Shown piece by piece: positions 25,855 through 34,152 of a stretch of 49,213 nucleotides of DNA; the first letter of the stretch is position 1; each line of letters starts with the position of its first letter. The stretch is from positions 1 to 49,213 of the forward strand of contig NZ_BCQT01000022.1 of NCBI RefSeq assembly GCF_001552215.1. The letters run 5' to 3'. A model generated the notes under the pieces. It saw nothing but the letters and a program-made list of their open reading frames with translations, was not told the origin of the DNA and searched no databases. The translations under genes were made by a program, and so were the position numbers. Origin of the DNA: Actinomadura macra NBRC 14102 (lineage in GTDB: Bacteria; Actinomycetota; Actinomycetes; Streptosporangiales; Streptosporangiaceae).

Positions 25855-27066
25855 ATGAGTATCGACCGTCCTCGCATCTCCAAGCGCATCGCCGCCATCT
25901 CCGAATCCGCCACGCTGGCCGTCGACGCCAAGGCCAAGGCGCTGAAGGCGGCGGGCCGCCCGGTCATCGGGTTCGGCGCGGGCGAGCCCGACTTCCCGAC
26001 GCCCGGGTACATCGTCGAGGCCGCGGTGACCGCGTGCAGGGTGCCGCGCTTCCACAAGTACACGCCGGCCGGGGGGCTGCCGGAGCTGCGCGCCGCCATC
26101 GCCGAGAAGACCGAGCGCGACTCCGGCTACTCGGTCGAGGCCGCGCAGGTGCTGGTGACCAACGGCGGCAAGCAGGCGGTGTACGAGGCGTTCGCGGCGC
26201 TGCTCGACCCGGGCGACGAGGTGATCGTCCCGACGCCGTACTGGACGACCTACCCCGAGTCGATCAAGCTCGCCGGTGGGGTGCCCGTCGACGTGGTCGC
26301 GGACGAGACGACCGGCTACAAGGTGAGCGTGGAGCAGTTGGAGGCGGCCCGCACCGACCGGACGAAGGTGCTGCTGTTCGTCTCGCCGTCCAACCCGACC
26401 GGCGCGGTGTACAACCGGGACGAGATCGAGGCGATCGGCCGCTGGGCGGACGAGCACGGCCTCTGGGTGATCACCGACGAGATCTACGAGCACCTCGTGT
26501 ACGGGGACGCCGGGTTCCACTCGCTGCCGGTCGTGGTCCCCGAACTGGCCGACCGGACGCTCGTCCTGAACGGGGTGGCCAAGACGTACGCGATGACGGG
26601 CTGGCGGGTGGGCTGGCTGATCGGCCCGGCGGACGTGGTGAAGGCCGCGGCGAACCTGCAGTCGCACGCGACGTCCAACGTGGCGAACGTGTCGCAGGCG
26701 GCGGCGCTCGCCGCGGTGACCGGCGACCTGTCGGCGGTGGCCGAGATGCGCACGGCGTTCGACCGGCGCCGGCAGACGATGGTCCGGATGCTGAACGAGA
26801 TCCCGGGCATCGTGTGCCCCGAGCCGGAGGGCGCGTTCTACGCCTACCCGTCAGTCAAGGGCCTGCTCGGCAAGGAGATTCGCGGCAAGCGCCCGCAGAC
26901 GTCGGTGGAGCTGGCCTCGCTGATCCTGGAGGAGGCCGAGGTGGCGCTGGTGCCGGGCGAGGCGTTCGGCACGCCGGGCTACTTCCGGCTGTCCTACGCG
27001 CTGGGCGACGACGACCTCGTCGAGGGCGTGTCACGCGTCGGCAAGTTGCTGGCCGAGGCGACCTGA
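25855..27066 (+). CDS. pyridoxal-phosphate aspartate/aromatic-type aminotransferase
   Basis: 403 aa, class I aminotransferase, likely transferring amino groups between aspartate and 2-oxoglutarate. Motifs: GFGAGEPDFPTP, KYTPAGGLPELR, PLP-stacking Tyr in PYWTTYP, SPSNPTGAVY, and the PLP lysine Lys243 in NGVAKTYAMTGWRVGW. The ATG at 25855 matches family N-termini. There is no ribosome site, and a TAACGAT-like -10 lies only about 10 bases upstream, so the mRNA is probably leaderless. It lies downstream of tRNA-Trp in the opposite direction. Confidence 0.93.
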   Translation: MSIDRPRISKRIAAISESATLAVDAKAKALKAAGRPVIGFGAGEPDFPTPGYIVEAAVTACRVPRFHKYTPAGGLPELRAAIAEKTERDSGYSVEAAQVLVTNGGKQAVYEAFAALLDPGDEVIVPTPYWTTYPESIKLAGGVPVDVVADETTGYKVSVEQLEAARTDRTKVLLFVSPSNPTGAVYNRDEIEAIGRWADEHGLWVITDEIYEHLVYGDAGFHSLPVVVPELADRTLVLNGVAKTYAMTGWRVGWLIGPADVVKAAANLQSHATSNVANVSQAAALAAVTGDLSAVAEMRTAFDRRRQTMVRMLNEIPGIVCPEPEGAFYAYPSVKGLLGKEIRGKRPQTSVELASLILEEAEVALVPGEAFGTPGYFRLSYALGDDDLVEGVSRVGKLLAEAT

Positions 27067-27177
27067 CCCCCGCCTCCCCGCCCCGCCCTGAACGCGGCGA
27101 CCGGCCCCGGGTGCACCCCAGTGCCCCGGGGCCGGTCCGCGTCCGGAGCGGGCCTGGCAACCCGACCGGCTGTGCTT

Positions 27178-27227
27178 CGGCGGGGTGTCCCGCCGCGGCC
27201 CCTCTTCCGCCGCGGGACACCCCGCCG
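27178..27227. terminator. long hairpin between convergent genes
   Basis: A perfect 16-bp stem (27178-27193 with 27212-27227) lies between the aminotransferase and the convergent gene, preceded by another 11-bp stem (27101-27111 with 27125-27135). Without T runs it is probably a bidirectional GC-rich terminator. Confidence 0.65.
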
Positions 27228-27252
27228 GAGCGGGGAAATCGCCTTGGACGCC

Positions 27253-28002
27253 CTATGGGCGGACGCCCTCGGCGATACGCATCAGATGGTTCTCGGCGCC
27301 GCCGCCCGCCTGGACGACCGCGCCGACCCCGGGACGTGCCAGCCATGAGATCTGGCGGCCCGAGCCGGGCCCGTTCCCGGTGATCGCGGGCGTCCCCCTC
27401 ACGGACGCGTGACCGGGGACCCCGTGCACCGGCGCCAGGTCCTCAAGACCGAACCCGGTCCCGCGCACGATCGTGATCTCCACCCAGCCGGCGCCGCCGC
27501 GCCACGTGCAGACGGTCGTCCTGCGCTTGGCGCCGCCCGTCACCGCGCACGGCGTGTGCGCCGCGAGGTCGCCGGGCAGGTACGTCACCCAGCGGGGCGG
27601 TTTCGGGAGGTCGGGAAGGCCGGGCTCGGCCGGGCGCCCGCCGGGCCCGCCGGTCGGGGGGGCTCCGGCCTTCCCGGGTACCTCGCCCGCCCCGGGCTTC
27701 CCCGCCGCCGGCGAGGATGCGGGGACGCCCGGGGCGGGCGGTCGTTCCGGCTGCCGGTACATCGAGACACCGCTGGACGGTGCCGCGGTCTCGGGTGCCC
27801 CGGCAGGTGCGGCCCGGAACGACTGGTAGGTGGGCACCAGGGCGACGGCGACGACGGACGCGGCGGCCACGCCCATGGTGGTGCGGATCCGCGTCACCCG
27901 GCGCCGGTGGCGGCGCCTGACGTCGGCGGCGAGCGATGGCGATGCGGCGGCCTCGGCCACCTGCTCGGCCATGGCCTTCCGCAGTTCACTCTCCAGGTCC
28001 AT
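27253..28002 (-). CDS. membrane protein paired with SigE-family sigma factor (anti-sigma-like)
   Basis: 249 aa. A cytoplasmic N-terminus (MDLESELRKAMAEQVAEAA) is followed by Arg-rich RRRHRRRVTRIRT, one membrane helix (GVAAASVVAVALVP) and a Pro/Gly-rich outer linker. A C-terminal outer domain holds two Cys (HTPCAVTGG, TTVCTWRG). It starts 3 bases after the sigma-factor stop, so it is co-translated. The topology fits a membrane partner of the sigma factor, but I see no zinc anti-sigma motif. Confidence 0.65.
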   Translation of the reverse strand: MDLESELRKAMAEQVAEAAASPSLAADVRRRHRRRVTRIRTTMGVAAASVVAVALVPTYQSFRAAPAGAPETAAPSSGVSMYRQPERPPAPGVPASSPAAGKPGAGEVPGKAGAPPTGGPGGRPAEPGLPDLPKPPRWVTYLPGDLAAHTPCAVTGGAKRRTTVCTWRGGAGWVEITIVRGTGFGLEDLAPVHGVPGHASVRGTPAITGNGPGSGRQISWLARPGVGAVVQAGGGAENHLMRIAEGVRP

Positions 28003-28005
28003 CGT

Positions 28006-28515
28006 TCAGCTCCCCAGTGGGGCCAGGTTCTTGTCAAGGCGTTCCCGGAGCCTGGCGAGCCCCCGGGATGCCTGGCTCTTGACCGTTCCGACGGAACAGC
28101 CGAGAGCCTGCGCCGTCTCCGCCTCCGAGAGGTCCTCCCAGAAGCGCAGGACGAGGACGGCGCGTTGGCGCGGCCCCAGTTTGCGCAGTTCGTTCATGAG
28201 CGTCCCCCGTAGCTCCACGGCATGGTCGGACGAGGCGGCCGGGGTCTCGGGCAACCTCGCCATCTGGATCTCCCTGAGCACCTTCCACCGCCGGGACCGG
28301 CTGATCACGAGGTTGACCAGGATCCGGCGGACGTAGGGCTCGGGGTCGGTGTCGGCGTCCAGGCGGCCCCAGTGCCGGTACGCCTTTTCCAGCGCGGACT
28401 GCAACATGTCCTCGGCGTCCTGATGGGCGCCGCAGAGCAGCGACGCCGTGCGCAGCAACGCGTTGCCGCGCGCCGTCACGAACTCCACGAACGACTTGTC
28501 GTCTCGACGCCCCAC
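28006..28515 (-). CDS. SigE-family ECF RNA polymerase sigma factor
   Basis: 169 aa, GTG start. Region 2 (FVTARGNALLRTASLLCGAHQDAEDMLQ) and region 4 (LGPRQRAVLVLRFWEDLSEAETAQALGCSVGTVKSQASRGL) are complete. The length and sequence fit the actinobacterial SigE family (Streptomyces SigE-like group), which redirects RNA polymerase to envelope or stress genes. It is followed directly by a membrane partner and preceded by a secreted Pro-rich protein gene. Confidence 0.92.
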   Translation of the reverse strand: MGRRDDKSFVEFVTARGNALLRTASLLCGAHQDAEDMLQSALEKAYRHWGRLDADTDPEPYVRRILVNLVISRSRRWKVLREIQMARLPETPAASSDHAVELRGTLMNELRKLGPRQRAVLVLRFWEDLSEAETAQALGCSVGTVKSQASRGLARLRERLDKNLAPLGS

Positions 28516-28553
28516 TGTGCTCCGTCCGGCTGAGAGCGGATACGCCTGTCCGA

Positions 28554-28586
28554 GGACGGGCGGCCCCGCGCCGGAGCCGCCCGTCC
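28554..28586 (-). terminator. hairpin after the Pro-rich protein gene
   Basis: A perfect 11-bp stem GGACGGGCGGC/GCCGCCCGTCC with an 11-base loop, just downstream of the stop at 28593. No T run. It may limit read-through into the sigma gene. Confidence 0.6.
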
Positions 28587-28592
28587 GGGGTC

Positions 28593-29597
28593 CTACTGGG
28601 CCTGCCGCAGCGCGGCGGCCACGTCCTGGAGGCCGCCCGCGAGGACCGGGCTGCCGTTGACGAACAGGGAGTAGCCGTTCGGGTCGAACAGCAGGACCCC
28701 GGTGGCACCCGGCCCCTGCCAGCCGGCCACCCCGGCAACGGTGACGGGGGTGCCGCCCTCGGGCAGGTCCAGCGCCTTGCGCAGCTCATTCTGCGACAGA
28801 CCGGCGGGGGTCTTCAGGCGTTCCACGGTGAGCCACTGGCCGGCCTTACCGGTCCACTTCTGCGTGACGGCGCAGATGCGCTTCTTCTCCAGCACCTTCG
28901 AGCCGTGGGTGGTGGCCGCGTAGCGCAGGCCCTTGGTGAGCATGACGGCCTTCTCCGCCGGGCCGCCGATCTTGACCGCGGGCGGGAGCGTGGAGCAGTC
29001 GAGCGCCGGGAGCGCGGGCAGGCCCGGCTTGGCGGGGACGGGCACGGACGGCGCCTTGGACGGGGCGCCCTTGGGAAGCTGCTTGGCGTTCGGCAGGCAG
29101 GTGGGCAGATCCGCGGGAACACCCGGCTTCCCGGGCAGGTTCGGCCTGCCAGGGACGTTCGGCGCACCGGGGAGGTTGGACCCTCCTGGCAGGTTCGGCT
29201 TCCCCGCCGGGACGGACGGCAGCGTCGTCGGAGTGTCGCCGGGAACGCCGGGCTTGGGCGCCTTGAGCTTCGGCGCGCCCTCGGGCAGGGCCGGCTTCGC
29301 GCCCGGCACCTTGCCGTCGGGCAGCTTGCCACCGGGCAGCTGCGTGTTGGGGAGCTTGGTGTCCGGGAGCTGACCATGGGGCAGTTTGGTCTTGGGCAGT
29401 CCCGGCTTGGCCGGAAGGCAGGTCGGCGGGGCGCTGGGCGCGATGTCCTTCAGGTGGCGGACGGCCGCGGTCTTGGAGTTCTCGGACTGGAGGCCCGCGT
29501 CCTGGTGGGAGCCGGTCATCGCCCACGTCGCGCCGCCGCCCACGCCCACGGCACCGACGGCGGACGCCGCGATCAGGACGGCCTTCAGCGTGATCAT
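28593..29597 (-). CDS. exported or membrane-anchored Pro/Gly/Lys-rich protein
   Basis: 334 aa. The start at 29597 (GAGGGA ribosome site) opens straight into a signal or anchor helix (VLIAASAVGAVGVGGGATWAM). Residues about 55-195 are degenerate repeats of the form LPxxKLPxxQLPGGKLP and NLPGxPNVPGRPNLPGKPG, with lone cysteines (PTCLP). The last ~120 residues form a globular domain (CAVTQKWTGKAGQWLTVERL, GVLLFDPNGYSLFVNGSPVL). The repeats suggest a wall-spanning stalk. I recognise no family; its position upstream of the sigma operon is the only functional hint. Confidence 0.7.
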   Translation of the reverse strand: MITLKAVLIAASAVGAVGVGGGATWAMTGSHQDAGLQSENSKTAAVRHLKDIAPSAPPTCLPAKPGLPKTKLPHGQLPDTKLPNTQLPGGKLPDGKVPGAKPALPEGAPKLKAPKPGVPGDTPTTLPSVPAGKPNLPGGSNLPGAPNVPGRPNLPGKPGVPADLPTCLPNAKQLPKGAPSKAPSVPVPAKPGLPALPALDCSTLPPAVKIGGPAEKAVMLTKGLRYAATTHGSKVLEKKRICAVTQKWTGKAGQWLTVERLKTPAGLSQNELRKALDLPEGGTPVTVAGVAGWQGPGATGVLLFDPNGYSLFVNGSPVLAGGLQDVAAALRQAQ

Positions 29598-29820
29598 CGT
29601 GTATCCCTCTCTGCCCGTATGTCTCTTGCGCCCCTCGTATACGCACGACCCCGATCGGGGGTTGCACGCGATTCCCAAGTTTTTTCGGGCATGCCCATGG
29701 GCGGCTTGGCCGCGCTACCCATGCGCGGCATGGTCGTCGTGTGTCATGGCAGGTAGTCCGGTCAGGTGATCCTGGTGGGGCGGGGATTCACCGCCGGGCA
29801 AGATCCGGCAACATACGTCC

Positions 29821-30921
29821 ATGGAGGCCCGCACCGTGTCACCCCGCCCGGCCCAGGAACCTTCCGCGCCGGACCGCCAGAAGGGCGCCCTTGCGGCGTC
29901 CCGCACCGCCCGCCCGGACGTGGCCCTGCTCCCCAAGGCGCATCTGCACCTGCACTTCACCGGATCGATGCGGCATTCGACGCTCGTCGAGCTGGCCGCG
30001 CTGCGCGGCGTGCACCTGCCCGACGCCCTCGTGGAGGACTGGCCGCCCCGGCTCCACGCGACCGACGAGCGGGGGTGGTTCCGGTTCCAGCGCCTCTACG
30101 ACATCGCCCGCTCCGTCCTACAGGAACCGGACGACCTGCGCCGGCTGCTGCGCGAGACCGCCGAGGACGAGGCGGCGGAGGGGTCGGGCTGGCTGGAGAT
30201 CCAGGTGGACCCCGGCGGGTACGCGGCGCGCTTCGGTGGGCTGACCCCGACCGTGGAGCTGGTGCTGGACGCGGCGCGCGAGGCGTCGGAGGCGACCGGC
30301 GTCGGCATCGGTCTCGTGCTCGCCGCGAACCGGACCCGGCATCCGCTGGACGCCAAGACGCTCGCGCGGCTGGCCGTCCAGTACACCGGCCGCGGCGTGG
30401 TGGGGTTCGGGCTGTCCAACGACGAGCGGCGCGGCCGGGCGTACGACTTCGAGGGCGCGTTCCGGATCGCCAAACGCGGCGGGCTCCTGTCGGACCCGCA
30501 CGGCGGTGAGCTGCTCGGCCCGGCGAGCGTCCGGGAGTGCCTGGAGACGCTGGACGCCGACCGCATCGGCCACGGCATCCGCGCGGTGGAGGACCCCCGC
30601 CTCGTGGAGCGGATCGTGGAACGCGGCGTGACGCTGGAGGTCTGCCCCTCCTCCAACGTGAGCCTCGGCGTGGCGGCGACGGCCGCCGATGTCCCGGTCC
30701 GCCGCCTGTACGAGGCGGGCGCGTCCATTGCCCTCGGCGCCGACGACCCGCTGCTGTTCGGGTCGCGGCTGGCCCGCCAGTACGACCTCGTCCGCACCGA
30801 GCACGGCTTCACCGACGCCGAGCTCGCCGACCTCGCCCGCCAGTCGATCCGCGCGTCCGCCGCCCCCGGCGACATCCGCGCCCGGCTCCTGTCCGGCGTC
30901 GACTCCTGGGCCGGCCTCTAG
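29821..30921 (+). CDS. adenosine deaminase family protein
   Basis: 366 aa metal-dependent deaminase. It has His43/His45 (HLHLHFTG), His227 and Glu230 (HGGE), IGHG, and Asp308-Asp309 (GADDPLLFG), so the zinc and catalytic residues are kept. The usual HxHLDG is HxHFTG and HAGE is HGGE, so it is diverged from the deaminase at 1609-2733 and may prefer another purine or nucleoside. The ATG at 29821 is used; a GTG 15 bases downstream is an alternative. It converges on the Mn exporter gene 14 bases later. Confidence 0.85.
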   Translation: MEARTVSPRPAQEPSAPDRQKGALAASRTARPDVALLPKAHLHLHFTGSMRHSTLVELAALRGVHLPDALVEDWPPRLHATDERGWFRFQRLYDIARSVLQEPDDLRRLLRETAEDEAAEGSGWLEIQVDPGGYAARFGGLTPTVELVLDAAREASEATGVGIGLVLAANRTRHPLDAKTLARLAVQYTGRGVVGFGLSNDERRGRAYDFEGAFRIAKRGGLLSDPHGGELLGPASVRECLETLDADRIGHGIRAVEDPRLVERIVERGVTLEVCPSSNVSLGVAATAADVPVRRLYEAGASIALGADDPLLFGSRLARQYDLVRTEHGFTDAELADLARQSIRASAAPGDIRARLLSGVDSWAGL

Positions 30922-30935
30922 CTCGTCGCCTCGGG

Positions 30936-31517
30936 TCAGGCGGTGACGCCCTCGACGAGGAGCAGGACACCGAAGACGGCGAAACCGGCCGCGGCCCCGT
31001 ACGTGATGACGCGCTCGGGGAGCCGCTTGCCGAGTATCTGCCCGGCCACGATGGCAAGGCCGTCGGCGGCGACCATGCCGATGGTCGAACCCGCCCAGAC
31101 GCCGGTGAGCGCGAGGAGACCGCCGTGGTCGGCGGCCAGCGTGACGGTCGCGAGCATCGTCTTGTCGCCGAGCTCCGCGAGGAAGAACGCCACGCCGACG
31201 GCCAGGATCGCCGAGCCCGTCGCGTGCTTGGCCTTGTCGCGCTCCTCGGCGTCCAGCTCGTCCCCGCGCAGCGTCCACAGCGCGAAGCCGAGGAACGCCA
31301 GCCCGGCGAGGATCGAGATCGGGCCGGTGGGGATGGCGGCGCCGAGCACCGCGCCGAGGCCGACGCTCGCCAGGTGGACGAGCGCCGTCGCCGCGGTGAT
31401 ACCGATCAGGACGGGCAGCGCGCGGAAACGGGTCGCGAAGGTCATGGCCATGAGCTGGCTCTTGTCGCCGAGCTCGGCCACGAAGATCACGGCCAGGCTG
31501 ATGATGAAGGCGTACAC
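30936..31517 (-). CDS. GDT1/TMEM165-family cation exporter, probably manganese
   Basis: 193 aa with about six membrane helices. Two copies of the family motif ExGDKS/T are present: AELGDKSQ near residue 15 and AELGDKT near 115. The GTG start (31515-31517) was chosen because it begins at the first helix behind GAGAGGGA. Family members export Mn2+ or Ca2+. The manganese riboswitch directly upstream makes Mn2+ export the likely role. Confidence 0.9.
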   Translation of the reverse strand: MYAFIISLAVIFVAELGDKSQLMAMTFATRFRALPVLIGITAATALVHLASVGLGAVLGAAIPTGPISILAGLAFLGFALWTLRGDELDAEERDKAKHATGSAILAVGVAFFLAELGDKTMLATVTLAADHGGLLALTGVWAGSTIGMVAADGLAIVAGQILGKRLPERVITYGAAAGFAVFGVLLLVEGVTA

Positions 31518-31570
31518 GGGTCCCTCTCGCTCGGATGCCGGGCGGAGGGCGGGAGCGCCGGATGCGGGCA

Positions 31571-31712
31571 CACGACCTCGGCCCGGCATGACCGCCGGGC
31601 CGAAGGTCTCGTCCGCCTCGAAGGCCGGGCGTCGCCCTGGCCCGAGGCCCGCGCGACCGGGCGCCTCACACGGCGCCAGCGTGTCGATCACGCGATTGGG
31701 ACTACTCCCCCT
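31571..31712 (-). promoter_or_regulatory. yybP-ykoY manganese riboswitch
   Basis: The minus-strand leader of the GDT1 gene has the diagnostic GGGGGAGTAGT (31701-31711), a central CGACACGCTGGCGCCG region and the 3' GACGAGACCTTCGGCCCGGC element closed by GCCGGGCCGAGGTC. These are the conserved sequences of the yybP-ykoY class, which turns on exporter expression when Mn2+ is high. It starts only 27 bases after the murB stop. Confidence 0.85.
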
Positions 31713-31738
31713 CGACGCCGCTCACACTATCAAGCGCT

Positions 31739-32806
31739 TCAGAGCGTGATGCCGACGAGGACCGGCTCGTTGACCAGCTCGATCCCGAACGCCGCGCGCA
31801 CGCCGCCGCGGACCTCGCGGGCGAGCGCGAGCAGGTCGGCCGTCCTCGCGCCGCCCGGGTTGGTGAGCGCCAGGGTGTGCTTGGTGGAGATCCGCGCCGG
31901 GCCGAGGGCGTGGCCCTTGGCGAAGCCCGCGCGGTCGATCAGCCAGGCGGCGGACGTCTTGACCCGCCCGCCGGACTCGGGATAGCGGGGGAACCGCGCG
32001 TCCGGGCCGAGCCGCTCGGCGACGCGGCGCTCCAGCTCGGCGATCTGACCGCCGTCCAGGATCGGGTTGGTGAAGAACGACCCGGCGCTACGGCTGTCGG
32101 GGTCGGCGGCGTCCAGGACCATGCCCTTACCACGGCGCAGTTCCAGGACTGCGTCCCGCGCCTCCTTGAGCGTGACCCGCTCACCCACCCCTACGCCCAG
32201 CCGCTTCGCCAGCTCGGCGTAGGCGACGGGCTGCGACTCCTCCGCCTCGCGCAGCGCGTACGTCACGTCCAGGACGAGATACCGGTCATTTCCCTTGAAG
32301 ACACTGTGCCGGTAGGTGAAACGGCATGCGTCCCGGTCGAGCGTGACGAGCGCGCGGGCCTCCCGGTCGTACGCGCGGACCTCGACGATCGTCTCGCTGA
32401 CGTCCTGCCCGTAGGCGCCGACGTTCTGGATCGGGGTCGCGCCGACCCGGCCGGGGATGCCGGACAGGCACTCGATCCCCGCGAGGCCGTCGGACACGCA
32501 GCGGGCGACGAAGGGGTCCCAGTCCTCACCGGCCTGGACGCGGACGTGGACCGTGTCGCCCTCGCCGCCGACCCGCTCGGTGCCGCGCGTCCCAATGTGG
32601 ATCACGGTGCCGGGAAAGCCGTCGTCCGACACCACGAGGTTGCTGCCGCCGCCGAGCACCAGCACCGGCTCGCCCTCGCCGTCGGCCGCGCGGACCGCCG
32701 CGACCAGCTCCGCCTCGGTCGTCGCCTCGACGAAGCGGCGGGCGGGACCGCCCAGCCGCAGCGTGGTGTACCCGGCCAGGTTCACCTCTTCAGCGAACAC
32801 CGCCAC
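31739..32806 (-). CDS. murB: UDP-N-acetylenolpyruvoylglucosamine reductase
   Basis: 355 aa, GTG start. FAD enzyme that reduces UDP-GlcNAc-enolpyruvate to UDP-MurNAc in peptidoglycan precursor synthesis. Motifs: TTLRLGGPARRF, VLGGGSNLVVSDDGF, IPGRVGATPIQNVGAYGQDV, and the catalytic Ser region SAGSFFTNP. Length is usual for actinobacterial type I MurB. It lies between hadB and the Mn riboswitch. Confidence 0.96.
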   Translation of the reverse strand: MAVFAEEVNLAGYTTLRLGGPARRFVEATTEAELVAAVRAADGEGEPVLVLGGGSNLVVSDDGFPGTVIHIGTRGTERVGGEGDTVHVRVQAGEDWDPFVARCVSDGLAGIECLSGIPGRVGATPIQNVGAYGQDVSETIVEVRAYDREARALVTLDRDACRFTYRHSVFKGNDRYLVLDVTYALREAEESQPVAYAELAKRLGVGVGERVTLKEARDAVLELRRGKGMVLDAADPDSRSAGSFFTNPILDGGQIAELERRVAERLGPDARFPRYPESGGRVKTSAAWLIDRAGFAKGHALGPARISTKHTLALTNPGGARTADLLALAREVRGGVRAAFGIELVNEPVLVGITL

Positions 32807-32856
32807 GTCGTCCTACCCCTCCCGTACATCGCGCCCGCACGGCCTCCCGGCGCGCC

Positions 32857-33282
32857 TCAGGCGAGTTGGACGACGGCCTTCGCGCGCGTGAGGACCTTCT
32901 GTCCCTCCGACCTGGCGGTGAGCGCCACGACGACCTTGTTGTCGTCCAGCTTCCGCTCCACCTTGCCGCTGATCACCAGCATCGCGCCGCCCTCGTCGGG
33001 CACCACGACCGGCGTGGAGAACCGTACCCCGTAGTCGACCACGGCGCCCGGGTCGCCCACCCAGTCGGTGACGAACCGTCCGCCCTGCGCCATCGTGTAC
33101 ATGCCGTGCGCGATGACGTCCGGCAGCCCGACCGCCCTGGCGTGGCTCTCGCGCCAGTGGATGGGGTTGAAGTCACCGGACGCGCCCGCGTACATGACGA
33201 GGTTCTGCCGGTCGATCGGGTAGCTCTGCTCGGGGATCTCGGTGCCGACCTCGACGTCGGCGTAGCTCACCTTGGCGCTCAT
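32857..33282 (-). CDS. hadB: MaoC-type (3R)-hydroxyacyl-ACP dehydratase, HadB subunit
   Basis: 141 aa hot-dog protein. The catalytic Asp/His hydratase motif is present (GDFNPIHWRE, then HGMYTMAQGGRFV). It is the active subunit that pairs with HadA to dehydrate beta-hydroxyacyl-ACP in type II fatty acid elongation. Its ATG overlaps the hadA stop (ATGA). The rpmG-hadA-hadB order upstream of the secE cluster resembles mycobacteria (Rv0634B-Rv0636), here separated by murB and other genes. Confidence 0.88.
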   Translation of the reverse strand: MSAKVSYADVEVGTEIPEQSYPIDRQNLVMYAGASGDFNPIHWRESHARAVGLPDVIAHGMYTMAQGGRFVTDWVGDPGAVVDYGVRFSTPVVVPDEGGAMLVISGKVERKLDDNKVVVALTARSEGQKVLTRAKAVVQLA

Positions 33283-33719
33283 CAGGCACCCCGCTCCACG
33301 ATCACGTTGTAGGACTTGCAGAGAAGCTCGCCCTCGACCGTCCGCACATCGGTCTCGATGACCATCTTCTCGTTGTTGCCGATCGACCTGATCTCGGTGA
33401 TCGTCGACTCGCAGGTCACGACGTCCCCGGCGCGCAGGGGACGGGTGTACTCGAACCGCTGCTCGCCGTGCACGACCATCGCGAAGTTCAGGCCGAGTTC
33501 CGGGTCGGCCAGGGCGTTGTTGCCGAACGACACCACGATCGGGAACGTGGGGGGCGCGATCACGTCGGAGTGCCCGGCCGCCTTGGCCGCCTCCTGGTCG
33601 CGGTAGACCGGGTTGGGGTCCCCGATCGCGTCCGCGAACTCCCGAATCTTCACCCGGCTGATCTCGTACGGCGGGGTGGGCGGGAAGCTCCGCCCGATGA
33701 AGTCAGGGTTGAGTGCCAT
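33282..33719 (-). CDS. hadA: MaoC-type (3R)-hydroxyacyl-ACP dehydratase, HadA subunit
   Basis: 145 aa. The start MALNPDFIGRSFPP at 33719 sits behind GGAGGG; the longer ORF is unsupported. It is a hot-dog fold with GDPNPVYRD and PPTFPIVVSFG, the HadA-type N-terminal dehydratase. It forms a heterodimer with HadB. The two genes are translationally coupled. Confidence 0.88.
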   Translation of the reverse strand: MALNPDFIGRSFPPTPPYEISRVKIREFADAIGDPNPVYRDQEAAKAAGHSDVIAPPTFPIVVSFGNNALADPELGLNFAMVVHGEQRFEYTRPLRAGDVVTCESTITEIRSIGNNEKMVIETDVRTVEGELLCKSYNVIVERGA

Positions 33720-33815
33720 GCATTCCGTCCCTCCAGCTCGTCCTGGGCCGCGGGGCCCTGGGTGCCCGCGCCCGAGACACATGCCCTCTCGGACGGACCG
33801 TAACAGAACGACGTT

Positions 33816-33854
33816 CAGCCCGTCCTCGCCGGTCTCACTGGCGAGGACGGGCTG
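33816..33854 (-). terminator. terminator after rpmG
   Basis: Perfect 15-bp stem (33816-33830 with 33840-33854) and 9-base loop, downstream of rpmG on the minus strand. The T content after it is modest. It separates rpmG from hadA. Confidence 0.7.
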
Positions 33855-33902
33855 ATTCACGTCAGGGCAAGCTTGCGAAGAAGTAGCCCCGCTGGGCCCG
33901 GT

Positions 33903-33940
33903 TCAGCTAGCGGGTTTCCTTGTGCGGACGGTGGGTCCTG
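33903..33940. repeat. duplicate of rpmG 3' end (copy outside the gene)
   Basis: 38 bases are identical to 33984-34021, the last codons and stop of rpmG. A further 12-base match (33961-33972 against 34028-34039) follows after divergent sequence. It looks like a decayed partial duplication of rpmG's 3' end. Confidence 0.85.
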
Positions 33941-33987
33941 GCCCCGTGAGAAAGCGCAGCGGGCAGTACTTCCCGTCCGAACATCAG

Positions 33988-34152
33988 CTAGCGGGTTTCC
34001 TTGTGCGGACGGTGGGTCCTGCAGTTGGGGCAGTACTTCTTGATCTCAAGGCGGTCCGGGTCGTTGCGCCGGTTCTTCCGCGTGATGTAGTTGCGGTGCT
34101 TGCACTCCTGGCAGGCCAGCGTGATCTTCGGCCGGACGTCGGTGGCAGCCAC
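33988..34152 (-). CDS. rpmG: 50S ribosomal protein L33
   Basis: 54 aa, GTG start. A typical L33 with four cysteines (CQECK, CPNC), so it is the zinc-binding C+ form. Core: RPKITLACQECKHRNYIT and KKYCPNCRTHRPHKETR. Its last 27 bases belong to a 38-base sequence repeated at 33903-33940. Confidence 0.96.
   Translation of the reverse strand: MAATDVRPKITLACQECKHRNYITRKNRRNDPDRLEIKKYCPNCRTHRPHKETR

Noticed and set aside
28990..29430. CRISPR-like or satellite repeat suggested by periodic LPG codons
   Set aside because: The periodicity is degenerate at DNA level and follows a coding frame; there are no identical direct repeats with spacers.
30943..31749. 268-aa Ser/Thr-rich + strand ORF over the Mn exporter
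   Set aside because: Shadow frame of the GDT1 gene and its riboswitch; both features are well supported on the minus strand.
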